The notes under the pieces were generated by a model that did not search any database, was not told the DNA's origin, and was given only the letters and a program-made list of their open reading frames with translations. The position numbers and the translations under genes are program-made. A stretch of 64,000 nucleotides of DNA from Rhizobium leguminosarum (GTDB lineage: Bacteria > Pseudomonadota > Alphaproteobacteria > Rhizobiales > Rhizobiaceae). Position 1 is the first letter of the stretch; each line of letters opens with the position of its first letter. Below are positions 35,748-44,680 of the stretch, in pieces. The stretch spans positions 2,816,501 through 2,880,500 of the forward strand of contig NZ_JAGIOR010000001.1 in the NCBI RefSeq assembly GCF_017876795.1, read 5' to 3'.

Positions 35748-36837
35748 GCCGGGTCTCCTGATAGAGCGAGGATGCCACCGCACGGCCCGACGTGCAGTCG
35801 AAGAGCGCGAGCTTTTCCGGGTTGAATTCGAGGCCGACGGTTTCGCCGATCCGGAAGCTGCGATTGGCGGGAACACGGGCCTTGATCAGGCCGCCCGGGG
35901 TTTCCACAGCCACGACCTGATTGGTGCCGAGATATTCGCTGCCGTAGACGGCGCCGCGGAGCGCCGAGGCGTCGCTGAAGCGGATGTGCTCCGGCCGCAC
36001 GCCGAGCGCCAGCTCGCTTTCGGCCATGTCCTCTCGGATCTCGGGAACGGCGACATCAGCGCCGTCGAGCAGGATGGAGCGGTCGCCGCTTTTCAGGCCC
36101 GAGGTGAAGCGCATGAAGTTCATCGGCGGCGAACCGATGAAATCGGCGACATACATGGTTGCGGGCTTGGCATAGATCTCCTGCGGCGTGCCGAACTGCT
36201 CGATGACGCCATGGTTCATGACGGCGATCTTGTCGGCCATCGCCATCGCCTCGTGCTGGTCGTGGGTGACGTAGACGGTGGTCGCGTGGATTCGGTTGTG
36301 CAGTTCACGCAGCTCATGGACCATGATCTCGCGGAACTCGGCGTCGAGCGTGCCGAGCGGCTCGTCCATCAGGAAGCATTTCGGGCGCCGGACGATGGCA
36401 CGGCCGAGCGCCACGCGCTGCCGGTCGCCGCCGGCAAGGCCGGAGACCGAGCGGTTGAGAATATGATCGATCTGCAGCAGCCGAGCGGTCTCTTCGACAC
36501 GCTGACGGATTTCGGCCTTGGCCATGCCCTGCGACAGCAAAGGGAAGCCGATATTCTTACGCACGTTCATATGCGGGTAGAGTGCGAAGAGTTGGAAGAC
36601 GAAGGCGATGTCGCGGGCGCTGGCGCGGTTGAACGTAACGTCCTCGCCGTCGAGATAGATCTTGCCGCTGCTCGGCAGCTCGAGACCGGCGATCATGCGA
36701 AGCGTCGTCGTCTTGCCGCAGCCGGAAGGTCCGAGCAGCGCCAGGAACTCGCCGTCATGAACAGTGAAGCTCGAATCCTGCACGGCGACGAAGCTGCCGA
36801 ATTCCTTGCGAAGATTTTCGATCCGGATGTCTGCCAT
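35740..36837 (-). CDS. ABC importer ATPase (MalK/UgpC type), first of two
   Basis: A 365-aa CUT1 ATPase. Walker A GPSGCGKTT is at about residues 37-45, FVFQLFALYPHMNVRKN, signature SGLAGGDRQRVALGRAIV, Walker B CFLMDEPLGTLDAEFR, H-loop YVTHDQHEAM, then a TOBE-type tail. The signature reads LAGGD where the consensus is LSGGQ. It starts 3 bp after the small membrane protein and overlaps the second ATPase. It probably forms a heterodimeric ATPase with it. Confidence 0.87.
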   Translation of the reverse strand: MADIRIENLRKEFGSFVAVQDSSFTVHDGEFLALLGPSGCGKTTTLRMIAGLELPSSGKIYLDGEDVTFNRASARDIAFVFQLFALYPHMNVRKNIGFPLLSQGMAKAEIRQRVEETARLLQIDHILNRSVSGLAGGDRQRVALGRAIVRRPKCFLMDEPLGTLDAEFREIMVHELRELHNRIHATTVYVTHDQHEAMAMADKIAVMNHGVIEQFGTPQEIYAKPATMYVADFIGSPPMNFMRFTSGLKSGDRSILLDGADVAVPEIREDMAESELALGVRPEHIRFSDASALRGAVYGSEYLGTNQVVAVETPGGLIKARVPANRSFRIGETVGLEFNPEKLALFDCTSGRAVASSLYQETRHG

Positions 36838-36840
36838 GGT

Positions 36841-37053
36841 TCACTCCGGGAATTTTGAGACGATGATGAACATCACCGTGCCTGCAAGCAGGGTGACCAG
36901 CGAATAGGTGTAGAGCACCAGCAGGAAGGGCTGGAACAGCATTAGGAAGCCGAGCCCGATCAGAACGGTTGCGATGGTCTCCATCGGGCCGCGGCGCAGG
37001 AAGAACGGCCGTTTCGGGCGGGCAGGGGTGCGTGTTTCGATCAGGTGGGTCAT
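36841..37053 (-). CDS. 70-aa membrane protein within the ABC operon
   Basis: Residues 1-22 are basic (TPARPKRPFFLRRGP), followed by two hydrophobic segments at about 25-43 and 45-66. Its start overlaps the upstream permease stop by ATGA. A small membrane protein also occurs in the rhizobial glycerol importer operon (DUF2160), but I do not see sequence identity to that family here. It may stabilise the permease pair. Function unknown. Confidence 0.7.
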   Translation of the reverse strand: MTHLIETRTPARPKRPFFLRRGPMETIATVLIGLGFLMLFQPFLLVLYTYSLVTLLAGTVMFIIVSKFPE

Positions 37054-38003
37054 TTGCGGACGGCTCCGAAGGTGATGCCGCGCAGCAGCTGCTTGCGCAG
37101 GAGAATGGTGAAGACGAGGATCGGGATCAGGAAGATCGTCGTGCCGGCGGCAACGGCCGGCCAGTCCTGCCCGCCTTCGCCGATGATCGTCGGGATGAAG
37201 GGCGGGGCGGTCTGCGCCTCGCCCGAGGTCAGAAGGGCGGCGAAGGCATATTCGTTCCAGGCGAAGATCAGGCAGAATATTGCGGTGGCGGCGATGCCGG
37301 TCGTGGCCTGTGGCAGCACCACCTTGCGGAAGGCCTGCAGCCTCGTATAGCCGTCGATCATCGCCGCTTCCTCGTATTCTCGCGGGATTTCGTCGATGAA
37401 ACCCTTGAGCAGCCAGACGGCGAGCGAGACGTTGACGGCGGTATAGAGCAGGATCATGCCCACGGCCGTGTCCGACAGGCCGAGCTCGCGATACATCAGG
37501 TAGATCGGGATGGCGACGGCAATCGGCGGCATCATGCGCGTCGACAGGATGAAGAACAGCAGGTCATCGGCAAGCGGCACCTTGAAGCGCGAGAAGCCAT
37601 AGGCGGCGAGCGTGCCGAGTAAGACCGCGAGGAAGGTGGAGCCGAAGGCGATTACCAGCGAATTGATGAAACGTGGCAGGAAATTCGACGGGCCGGCGAT
37701 CACCATATTGCGCTTGCGCGTCACCTCCTCGCAGGTGCCCGCCGGCGCCGGCAGCGAGGCGATATAGTCGGGCGTCTGCCGCGTCCGCGTGGTGAACAGG
37801 TTGCAATAACCTTCGAGCGACGGCGTGAAGACGATCTTCGGCGGATAGCTGATCGAATCAGGCGGCGATTTGATGCTGGTCAGGAAGATCCAGACGAGCG
37901 GGATGAGGGTGATCAGCGCATAGAGAATGACGATCGTGCCGGCGATGCGCTTGCTGGAACGGTTCGGTTCGACGACCGAATGGGCTGAGTTGGCGGCGCT
38001 CAT
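37050..38003 (-). CDS. ABC importer permease (MalG/UgpE type)
   Basis: A 317-aa permease with six predicted helices. The EAA loop that binds the ATPase is EYEEAAMIDGYTRLQAFRKVVLP near 220-242 (split: EYEEAAMIDGYTRL, then QAFRKVVLP). A periplasmic loop of about 60 residues follows helix 1. The ATG 38003 start is fixed by ATGA-like overlap with the other permease. The long upstream extension of the frame lies inside that gene and is not coding. Confidence 0.87.
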   Translation of the reverse strand: MSAANSAHSVVEPNRSSKRIAGTIVILYALITLIPLVWIFLTSIKSPPDSISYPPKIVFTPSLEGYCNLFTTRTRQTPDYIASLPAPAGTCEEVTRKRNMVIAGPSNFLPRFINSLVIAFGSTFLAVLLGTLAAYGFSRFKVPLADDLLFFILSTRMMPPIAVAIPIYLMYRELGLSDTAVGMILLYTAVNVSLAVWLLKGFIDEIPREYEEAAMIDGYTRLQAFRKVVLPQATTGIAATAIFCLIFAWNEYAFAALLTSGEAQTAPPFIPTIIGEGGQDWPAVAAGTTIFLIPILVFTILLRKQLLRGITFGAVRK

Positions 38004-38968
38004 CGTTGCTTCACCCTGTTCAATGCCTTGACATAGATGTTGGCGAGGCCGAACACCGCGACGAAGAGGACGATGGCGAAAGCCGAGGCCCGGCCGGTCG
38101 CCCAGCTTTCGAAGGCGACGCGCTTCAGCGTGATCGAGGCGACCTCGGTGACGGAGCCCGGCCCGCCGCCGGTGAGCAGCGTCACCATGTCGAACATCTT
38201 GAAATTCTCGATGCCACGGAAGAGCACGGCGAGCATGATGAAGGGCAGGGCCATCGGCACGGTGATCGACCAGAACTGGCGCCACGGCGAGGCGCGGTCG
38301 ACCTCGGCCGCTTCGTAGATATAGTCGGGGATCGAGCGCAGGCCCGCGAGGCAGATCAGCATCACATAAGGCGTCCACATCCAGGTATCGACGATGATAA
38401 TCGCCCAGGGCGCCAGAGTGACATTGCCGAGCATCTGGATATCGGAGGTTGGAATGCCTGATACCAGCGACACCGCATAGGCAAAGAGGCCGATTTGCGG
38501 CTCGTAGAGGAAGCGCCAGAAATTGCCGACGACGGCGGGCGACAGCATCATTGGGATCAGGATGATGGTTGTCCAGAAGGCATGGCCGCGAAACTTGCGG
38601 TCGATCAGATAGGCAAGGCTGAAGCCGATCACCGTCTGCAGGATGATGGTCCAGAAGACGAAATGCGCGGTGGTCTGCATTGCCTGCCAGATATCGGGGT
38701 CGTTCAGAACGCGCTGGTAATTTCCAAGGCCGACGCCCTGAACCGGCGCATTCGGCCGGTTGGCGCGGTAATTGGTGAAGGAGAGATAGATTGCCCAGAT
38801 CAGCGGGAAGATGTTGATCGCCAGCAGCAGGATGATGGCCGGAGCGATGAACAGCCAGGCGATTGCCCTGTCGGAGAGGCCGCGGACGCGCCGGGCGACC
38901 GAGACCGGCGTTGCCCTTGCTGTCGCATCGACTGTATTCTCGATGATGGAAGAATGGGAAATGGTCAA
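38000..38968 (-). CDS. ABC importer permease (MalF/UgpA type)
   Basis: A 322-aa permease with six helices. TM1 is AWLFIAPAIILLLAINIFPL at about residues 37-56. The ATPase-contact loop is YIYEAAEVDRASPWRQFWSI near 236. The start is uncertain: TTG 38968 behind GATCGGGTG gives a normal length, while the frame is open to GTG 39103, which would abut the binding-protein stop. No in-frame ATG is well placed. Confidence 0.83.
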   Translation of the reverse strand: MTISHSSIIENTVDATARATPVSVARRVRGLSDRAIAWLFIAPAIILLLAINIFPLIWAIYLSFTNYRANRPNAPVQGVGLGNYQRVLNDPDIWQAMQTTAHFVFWTIILQTVIGFSLAYLIDRKFRGHAFWTTIILIPMMLSPAVVGNFWRFLYEPQIGLFAYAVSLVSGIPTSDIQMLGNVTLAPWAIIIVDTWMWTPYVMLICLAGLRSIPDYIYEAAEVDRASPWRQFWSITVPMALPFIMLAVLFRGIENFKMFDMVTLLTGGGPGSVTEVASITLKRVAFESWATGRASAFAIVLFVAVFGLANIYVKALNRVKQR

Positions 38969-39102
38969 GTTTTCACCCGATCTTTGGGATGTGGGTCTAC
39001 TGGGATATGAGAGATCTGGCGGCCCGGCTCGTCTGCCGATCCGGGCCGCCATCCTGGTGAGGATGGCGCGCAGAGGGGTGCCGCCTGTCCTGTGGTCGGA
39101 CA

Positions 39103-40428
39103 CTAGATCTTGCCGTCGTCCTTGAAGACTTCTGACCAGTCCTTCACCAGACCGTCGAGCGCTTCCTTGGCTGTGCCGTTGCCGGCAACGACGTAGTTAT
39201 GGACGCGTTTCTGCATGTCCTGCAGGAGGGTGGCATAGCTTGGCTCGGCCCAGAAATCCTTGACGATCGCCATGGAGTCCAGGAAGGCCTGGGCGTAGGG
39301 CTGGCTCTTGGCAAAGCCTGGCGCAGTGACGACGGAATTCAGGCAGGAATAACCGCCGAGTTCCCACCACTTGGCCTGAACGTCAGGCTGGGCGAACCAC
39401 TTGATGTATTGAAGTGCTGCGTCCTTCTTGTCGGAATAGGAGACGACCGAGATGCCCTGTCCGCCGAGCTGGGCGAAATGCGCCTTTTCAGCCGGATTGG
39501 GGAAGAAGCCGATCTTGTCGCCGCCGACCTTCTCGTCCTTGTAGAGGCCGGGCCAGGTGAAGGCGAAGTTCATCTGCATGGCGACCTGGCCCGATTTGAA
39601 GGCGTCGGCGGATTCGACCATGTAGACGTTCGAGCTGCCGGGCGGTGTGCAGCAATCATAAAGGGACTTGTAGAATTCCAGTCCCTTGACCGCATCGGCG
39701 GAGTTGACGAAGCCCTCCATGTCGTAGGGCTTCTTCGGGTTCTCGTACTGGAAACCCCAGTCGTAGAGGACGTTGGTAACGCCCATGGTGATGCCTTCGG
39801 AGCCGCGCTCTGTATAGATCGAGGCGCCGTAGACGGTTTTGCCGTCGATCTGGCGCTTCTGGAAGAATTCGGCGATCTGCTTCAGCTCATCGTAGGTCTT
39901 GGGGGCGGCCAGGTCCCGGCCATATTTTCCCTTGAACTCCTTCTGCAGTTCGGGTTTCTCGAACCAGTCCTTGCGGTAGGTCCAGCCGACAACATCGCCC
40001 ATGGCCGGCAGCGCCCAATAGTTCGGCGTGTTCTTCGGCCATTCCGAGTAGCCGACGACCGTCGCCGGCACGAAGTCATCCATCTTGATGCCTTCCTTGT
40101 CGAAGAAGTCGTTGAGCTTGACGTAGTGGCCGTTCTCGGCCGATCCGCCGATCCACTGGCTGTCACCGATGATGAGATCGCAGAGCTTGCCATGGGAATT
40201 CAGCTCGTTGAGGAAGCGGTCGGCATAACTCGTCCAGGGAACGAATTCGAACTTCATCTGCGTGCCAGTCTTGGCGGTGAAATCCTTCGACAGCTCGACA
40301 AGCGCGTTGGCGGGGTCCCATGCGGCCCAGCAGAGCGTCAGTTCATCGGCTTTGGCGAGATTGGGCAATGCCGACGACATGATGAATGCCGCGGCGAGCC
40401 CCAAAAGGGCTTTCGATGTTTTCTGCAT
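39103..40428 (-). CDS. ABC substrate-binding protein (COG1653, sugar/polyol type)
   Basis: A 441-aa periplasmic binding protein with a clear signal peptide (residues 1-26, ending NLAKA). The mature N-terminus DELTLCWAAWDPANALVELS and later CDLIIGDSQWIGG near 92 match cluster B/D binding proteins for sugars, glycerol-3-phosphate and glycerol. ATG 40428 has GGGAGGAAC before it. First gene of the 12-kb operon. Gene content suggests a small ketose, polyol or glycerol-like ligand, but the sequence does not fix it. Confidence 0.87.
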   Translation of the reverse strand: MQKTSKALLGLAAAFIMSSALPNLAKADELTLCWAAWDPANALVELSKDFTAKTGTQMKFEFVPWTSYADRFLNELNSHGKLCDLIIGDSQWIGGSAENGHYVKLNDFFDKEGIKMDDFVPATVVGYSEWPKNTPNYWALPAMGDVVGWTYRKDWFEKPELQKEFKGKYGRDLAAPKTYDELKQIAEFFQKRQIDGKTVYGASIYTERGSEGITMGVTNVLYDWGFQYENPKKPYDMEGFVNSADAVKGLEFYKSLYDCCTPPGSSNVYMVESADAFKSGQVAMQMNFAFTWPGLYKDEKVGGDKIGFFPNPAEKAHFAQLGGQGISVVSYSDKKDAALQYIKWFAQPDVQAKWWELGGYSCLNSVVTAPGFAKSQPYAQAFLDSMAIVKDFWAEPSYATLLQDMQKRVHNYVVAGNGTAKEALDGLVKDWSEVFKDDGKI

Positions 40429-40517
40429 AAGTTCCTCCCAGAACCAAGGGCCGGCTCCCCGCCGGCGTCGCATGTTCACCCATTTCAGAGAATGCTCACA
40501 TGAACTCCTCAATCATC

Positions 40518-40564
40518 ATGTTTAGCAATATGTTTAGTGATAGCAGTTTATATAAACATTGCAA
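40518..40564 (-). promoter_or_regulatory. Probable promoter and repeated half-sites of the ABC/Dha operon
   Basis: Three related half-sites: ATGTTTAG at 40518-40525, ATGTTTAG at 40530-40537 (12-bp spacing) and inverted ATAAACAT at 40552-40559. On the minus strand TTGCAA (40564-40559) and TATCAC (40542-40537) with a 16-bp spacer could be the promoter, with the half-sites overlapping it. No regulator is adjacent upstream. AT-rich half-sites of this kind suit DeoR/SorC/LacI-type sugar repressors. Confidence 0.5.
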
Positions 40565-40751
40565 GCGGCAATCGTTGCTGCACTGCACAGGTGGCTCGCC
40601 AAGCGGGCGAGGAGTTTGCGGACCGATCTTCGCTTCTCAGAAATTTCGTTCGCAAGCGTACCGATACGGGCAAATCTGACCTCGCTGCAGGATGGGCTGC
40701 AGGCTATGGACCTCGACGCCGCTCCTGTTTTCCCGGGAGCGGTTCAAACTT

Positions 40752-40776
40752 GGCCTCGCTCCGGCGGGGCCTTTTT
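40752..40776 (+). terminator. Intrinsic terminator or attenuator upstream of the MFS gene
   Basis: Stem GGCCTCGC (40752-40759) / GCGGGGCC (40764-40771), eight pairs with one G-T, tetraloop TCCG, then a five-T run at 40772-40776. It points along the plus strand with no annotated gene ending before it. It may end a small RNA from 40565-40750 or act as an attenuator for the transporter. The rest of 40565-40964 holds no supported gene. A 14-bp palindrome CGGGAATATTCCCG lies at 40801-40814. Confidence 0.65.
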
Positions 40777-40964
40777 CTTGAAGTCGCGCGCCCGCGCCGT
40801 CGGGAATATTCCCGTGCAGTGCGAGATTTAGCCTTTCCGGCCCCGCGCAACGAGCGTATGCAGCCAGTGCGCGGCGCGTTTCCGCGTTCTCCCGCGCGGC
40901 AGATCTCCGATCGGCTTCCTTCCCGTTTTCCTGCCGCGCCATCCAGACTTTCATTGGCAGATCG

Positions 40965-42410
40965 ATGACCACGGCAGAGACGAGCGAGAATGGGCAAGAG
41001 GCGGCAAGCGGCCGCCAGGCGAAGATCGTGGCGCTGGTTGTTGCCGTTTCCTTCTTCATGCAGATCCTCGACGGCACGATCGTCGCCACCTCGCTGCCGC
41101 AGATGGCGGCAAGCTTCAACGTGCAGCCGGTGTCGATGAGCATTGGCATCACCGTCTATATGCTGACGATGGCCGCCTTCATTCCTTTGTCGGGCTGGCT
41201 CGGCGACAGGTTCGGTGCGCGCCGTATCTTCCTGATGTCGATCGCCGTCTTTACCGCCGCCTCGCTGTTTTGCGGGCTGTCCGGCAGCCTGGCGGAATTT
41301 GTGTTGTGGCGCGCCGTCCAGGGGGCGGGCAGCGCGCTGATGACGCCTGTCGGGCGCATCATCGTGCTGAAAAACGCCCGCAAGTCCGAACTCGTCCAGG
41401 CGATCGCGCTGATCACCTGGCCGGCGCTGACGGCGCCGGTGATCGGCCCGGTGCTCGGCGGCTTCATCACCACCTATGCCAGCTGGCACTGGAACTTCCT
41501 CATCAACATCCCGATCGGCATTCTCGGCATGGCGCTGGTGCTGCGCTTCGTGCCGGAGCAGCGCGAGGCCAATCCCGGCCGGCTGGATTTTGTCGGCTTC
41601 ATCCTAAGCGCGGCGGGGCTGACCTTCCTGCTCGCCGCCCTGGAGCTTTCGGTCAAATGGGACGGCGGGCTTTTGCCTGTCATATCAATGCTGGCGGCGG
41701 GCATCGTGCTGTCTGTGATGGCGACACGGCATTTCCTCGCCGTCGACAATCCGCTGCTCGACCTTTCGGCCTTCCGCGTCCAGACGTTCTCGATGTCGAC
41801 GCTGTCGGCAGGCACGGCCTGCAGGGTGGCGATCAATGCGACGCCGTTCCTGCTGCCTCTGCTGTTCCAGCTCGGTTTCGGGCTGAGCTCGATTGCCGCC
41901 GGCACCTATCTGCTCGTCTATTTCCTCGGCAATCTCGGCATGAAGACGGTGACGACGCCGCTCCTGCGCTTCTTCGGCTTCCGCTTCGTGCTTGTGTTCA
42001 ACGGGCTGATCGCGGCCCTTTCGATCACTGCTTGCGGTTTCCTCTCGCCGGAAACGCCGCTGTTTTTCACCTATGGGCTGCTTTTCCTCGCCGGCCTGTC
42101 GCGGTCGATGGAATTCACCGCGCTGAATACGCTCGCCTTCGCCGATATCGGCCCGGCGCAACGAAGCTCGGCCTCGACGCTGTCGAGCATGCTGCAGCAG
42201 GTATCGATGCTGCTCGGCGTGGCGGTGGCGGCGGCCGTCCTCAATATCGCCGCGGCTCTAAGAGGCGCCGACAATCCCGTTCTTGCCGATTTCCGCTGGG
42301 CTTTCGTGGTGGTTGGCGCGATCGGCATTGTCTCGGTACTGCGTTTCCTGCAATTGCCAGCGGAGGCGGGGGCTGAAGTATCCGGACACCGGAAATTCCA
42401 GAAAAATTAG
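40965..42410 (+). CDS. DHA2-family (EmrB/QacA-like) major facilitator exporter
   Basis: A 481-aa drug:proton antiporter with about 14 helices. The helix 1 motif LDGTIVATSLPQM is at about residues 36-48, motif A GWLGDRFGARRIF near 77-89, and motif C of antiporters with GPVLGGFITTYASWHWNFLI near 163-182 (the DHA2 WHWxFxIN pattern). Normally such pumps work with a membrane-fusion partner, but none is adjacent. Substrate unknown. It is preceded by a possible attenuator. The ribosome site before ATG 40965 is weak. Confidence 0.87.
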   Translation: MTTAETSENGQEAASGRQAKIVALVVAVSFFMQILDGTIVATSLPQMAASFNVQPVSMSIGITVYMLTMAAFIPLSGWLGDRFGARRIFLMSIAVFTAASLFCGLSGSLAEFVLWRAVQGAGSALMTPVGRIIVLKNARKSELVQAIALITWPALTAPVIGPVLGGFITTYASWHWNFLINIPIGILGMALVLRFVPEQREANPGRLDFVGFILSAAGLTFLLAALELSVKWDGGLLPVISMLAAGIVLSVMATRHFLAVDNPLLDLSAFRVQTFSMSTLSAGTACRVAINATPFLLPLLFQLGFGLSSIAAGTYLLVYFLGNLGMKTVTTPLLRFFGFRFVLVFNGLIAALSITACGFLSPETPLFFTYGLLFLAGLSRSMEFTALNTLAFADIGPAQRSSASTLSSMLQQVSMLLGVAVAAAVLNIAAALRGADNPVLADFRWAFVVVGAIGIVSVLRFLQLPAEAGAEVSGHRKFQKN

Positions 42411-42576
42411 CCTGCTCTGTGAAACAATCGGTCCCAGTCCTGTTCCGCGCCGCCGGCGACAAGAGTGAGGAATAACCGCTGTTTACCTCAGGCGGCCAAT
42501 GCAATACGACATTGCCATGCGGACGACTCGGACGCTTGCCGGCGGTCGTCGCTGCGAGAGAAAGCCGGGAGACGGA

Positions 42577-43641
42577 ATGAGCAATTCTAGCGGCGATGCG
42601 GATGCCCTGAACCACATCCTCTATATCGACGACGACGAGGGGCTCGCCCTCTTGATGCAGAAGAACCTTGGCCAGCGCGGTTTTTCGGTCGAATGGGCTG
42701 AGAACGGTGCGGCCGGCGTTGCCAGACTCGGCAGAGGCGGCATAGACGCCGTCGTGATCGATCATGTCCTGGCTGACGAGACCGGCCTCGACATTCTGCC
42801 CTGCATCACGGCGCTGCCGGATCATCCGCCGGTCATCTATGCGACGGGCTCGGACGATACCGGCATTGCGGTCGCGGCGCTCAAAGCCGGCGCCGATGAT
42901 TACATGCTCAAGGGAATCTCGGCCGATTATTTCGACCTGCTCGCCGCCGCCCTCGAACAGGCGCTGGAGCGGGCGCGTTTTATCCGCGAGACGGCGCAGG
43001 CGCAGGAGGTGATCCGCCAGCAGCGCGACCTTGCCGAAATGCTGCTTGCCGAAGTCAATCACCGCATCGCCAACAGCCTCGGCCTCGTCGGTGCTCTGAT
43101 CCGCATGCAATCCTCGATGACCAAAGACCAGGTGGCGATCGACGCGCTGCACGAAACGCAGATGCGCATCAACGCCATCGCCAGCGTGCACCGCCGGCTC
43201 TATACCAACCGGCAGGTGGGCTCGGTGCAGGTGGATGAATATCTGAACAGCCTGCTCACCGAACTCGAAGCCTCGATGCGCGACGACAAGCGGCCGCACC
43301 GCGTCGTGCTGACAGCTGAGCCGGTCAATCTGGCGACCGACAAGGTGATCACGCTCGGGCTGATCGTCAGCGAACTCGTCACCAATGCGTTCAAATATGC
43401 TTATTCGGACAGCGTGCCGGGTGAGATCCGCGTCTTTGTCGATCAGGCGGATGAGGCGCTGAGGGTTGTCGTCGAGGATGATGGGGCGGGGTTCGATCCG
43501 GAGAGCCCGGCGAGGGGAACGGGGCTCGGTGCGCGTATTCTGACGGCCATGGCTGCGAGCTTGAAATCGGATTTCGCTTATGATCCCGGGCATGATGGGA
43601 CGAAGGCGACGCTAGTGTTTTCGTTGAGCGAGGGGAAGTAG
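42577..43641 (+). CDS. Receiver-histidine kinase hybrid (HisKA_2/HWE-like)
   Basis: A 354-aa soluble protein. REC domain is at about residues 13-130: acid pocket IDDDE, phospho-Asp in VVIDHVLADE near 65, and Lys in GADDYMLKG near 112. The kinase part has the His in EVNHRIANSLGLV near 165, of the HisKA_2 type, then HATPase boxes ELVTNAFKYA, VVVEDDGAGFDP and RGTGLGARI. With no transmembrane sensor, it is probably a cytosolic relay. ATG 42577 (MSNSSGDAD) is preferred over the longer frame. Confidence 0.87.
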   Translation: MSNSSGDADALNHILYIDDDEGLALLMQKNLGQRGFSVEWAENGAAGVARLGRGGIDAVVIDHVLADETGLDILPCITALPDHPPVIYATGSDDTGIAVAALKAGADDYMLKGISADYFDLLAAALEQALERARFIRETAQAQEVIRQQRDLAEMLLAEVNHRIANSLGLVGALIRMQSSMTKDQVAIDALHETQMRINAIASVHRRLYTNRQVGSVQVDEYLNSLLTELEASMRDDKRPHRVVLTAEPVNLATDKVITLGLIVSELVTNAFKYAYSDSVPGEIRVFVDQADEALRVVVEDDGAGFDPESPARGTGLGARILTAMAASLKSDFAYDPGHDGTKATLVFSLSEGK

Positions 43642-43689
43642 GGTTTTGCGCAGCCGCAATTTGCGCAATGGCGGCCATAGTTCAAGAAG

Positions 43690-43870
43690 CCTGCCCCTCA
43701 CCCTAACTGCGGGGCCGAGCCGCGGGTCTCGACCCGTCCTTCGGACCCCCGTTCTGACGGGAGAGGGGCGTGCCCTGCGAGATTCTGGTGAACGGAGAGG
43801 TTGCGGCTATCCCCCTTCGCCCCGCAGGCAGGGAGAAGTGCCGGCAGGCGGATGAGGGGCTGCTTGGCAC
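43690..43870. repeat. Rhizobial-type intergenic repeat cluster
   Basis: The 297-bp gap between the kinase hybrid and DUF924 holds GC-rich inverted repeats, such as CCCCTCACCC...GGGAGAGGGG and CCCCGCAGGCAGGGAGAAG. I recognise these as typical of dispersed, non-coding elements in Rhizobium genomes. Short ORFs across it have no coding character. A related stretch precedes the GGDEF gene near 52085-52165. Confidence 0.5.
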
Positions 43871-43938
43871 ACTGTTCGCCAACTTATCCAATAACTTACT
43901 AAAGCTACATAAGAGGCCTAACGTTAGGGAAAGCGAAC

Positions 43939-44490
43939 ATGACGACGATCCGTACGCCCCGGGAAGTTTACGATTTCTGGTTCGTCCGATGCGGCCGGGA
44001 ACTGTGGTTCCGCCCGCCGCCGGAACTCGACGTGGAGATTCGCGAAGGTTTCCGCCATACGCATCTCGCCCTTGCCGTGGGTGTCAGCGACGAATGGCGG
44101 GCCGATGCGGAAAGCCGGTTGGCGGCCATCATCGTGCTCGACCAGTTTCCCCGCAACATCTATCGCGGCACGCCGCTGGCCTTCGCGACCGACGGGCTGG
44201 CGCTTCGCGAGGCCAAGCTCGCGCTTGCCGCCGGTGGCGACCAGGCGGTCGAGACCGCCTGCCGTACCTTCTTCTATCTGCCGTTCGAACATGCCGAAGA
44301 CCTTGGCGAGCAGGAACGGTCGGTGGCATTGTTCACCGCCCTCGGCGACGCGGAATATCTGGATTATGCGATCCGCCACCACGACGTGATCGCCGCCTAT
44401 GGCCGCTTTCCGCACCGCAATGCCATGATAGGACGGGAGTCGACGGCCAGAGAACGCGACTATCTCTCGACGCCCGGCGCCGGTTTCTAA
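43939..44490 (+). CDS. DUF924 family protein
   Basis: A 183-aa soluble, all-helical protein of DUF924 (TPR-like fold). Diagnostic segments are VYDFWF at about residues 10-15, IIVLDQFPRNIYRGTPLAFA near 64-83, YLPFEHAEDLGEQERSVALF near 112-131 and HDVIAAYGRFPHRNAMIGRE near 147-166. All are intact. Function is unknown across the family. GGGAAAG precedes ATG 43939. A palindromic repeat follows its stop. Confidence 0.88.
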   Translation: MTTIRTPREVYDFWFVRCGRELWFRPPPELDVEIREGFRHTHLALAVGVSDEWRADAESRLAAIIVLDQFPRNIYRGTPLAFATDGLALREAKLALAAGGDQAVETACRTFFYLPFEHAEDLGEQERSVALFTALGDAEYLDYAIRHHDVIAAYGRFPHRNAMIGRESTARERDYLSTPGAGF

Positions 44491-44590
44491 AGCGCGTCGC
44501 GATCTTTCAGGTTCGCTTGTCGCGCTTTCGTTCTTTGTTTTACGCATGTCATCATCGCAAGCCGCTTCACACTTGCGCGACATGCTTTAA
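44491..44590. repeat. Palindromic intergenic element after DUF924 gene
   Basis: Hairpin GCATGTC (44544-44550) / GACATGC (44579-44585) with inner CGCAA/TTGCG and a loop reading GCCGCTTCACAC. It shares the loop core CCGCT(T)CACAC and hairpin layout with the element at 57531-57580, also placed just after a stop. A family of dispersed terminator-like repeats. Confidence 0.6.
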
Positions 44591-44680
44591 GCCTTTCCAG
44601 AAGCGTCCGCCTTTCTGTCGCCTTTCTTTGCTATGACAAGCTGGCATTCTGTCCCGACGACAATCTTTCCGGAGGCGCTT

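Noticed and set aside
35569..36858. A 429-codon plus-strand open frame
   Set aside because: Antisense to the two ABC ATPases, whose Walker and signature motifs are intact.
37050..38378. 442-aa permease using the long open frame
   Set aside because: The extra 125 N-terminal codons lie inside the upstream permease gene in another frame and read as Arg-rich noise. ATG 38003 with stop overlap is normal.
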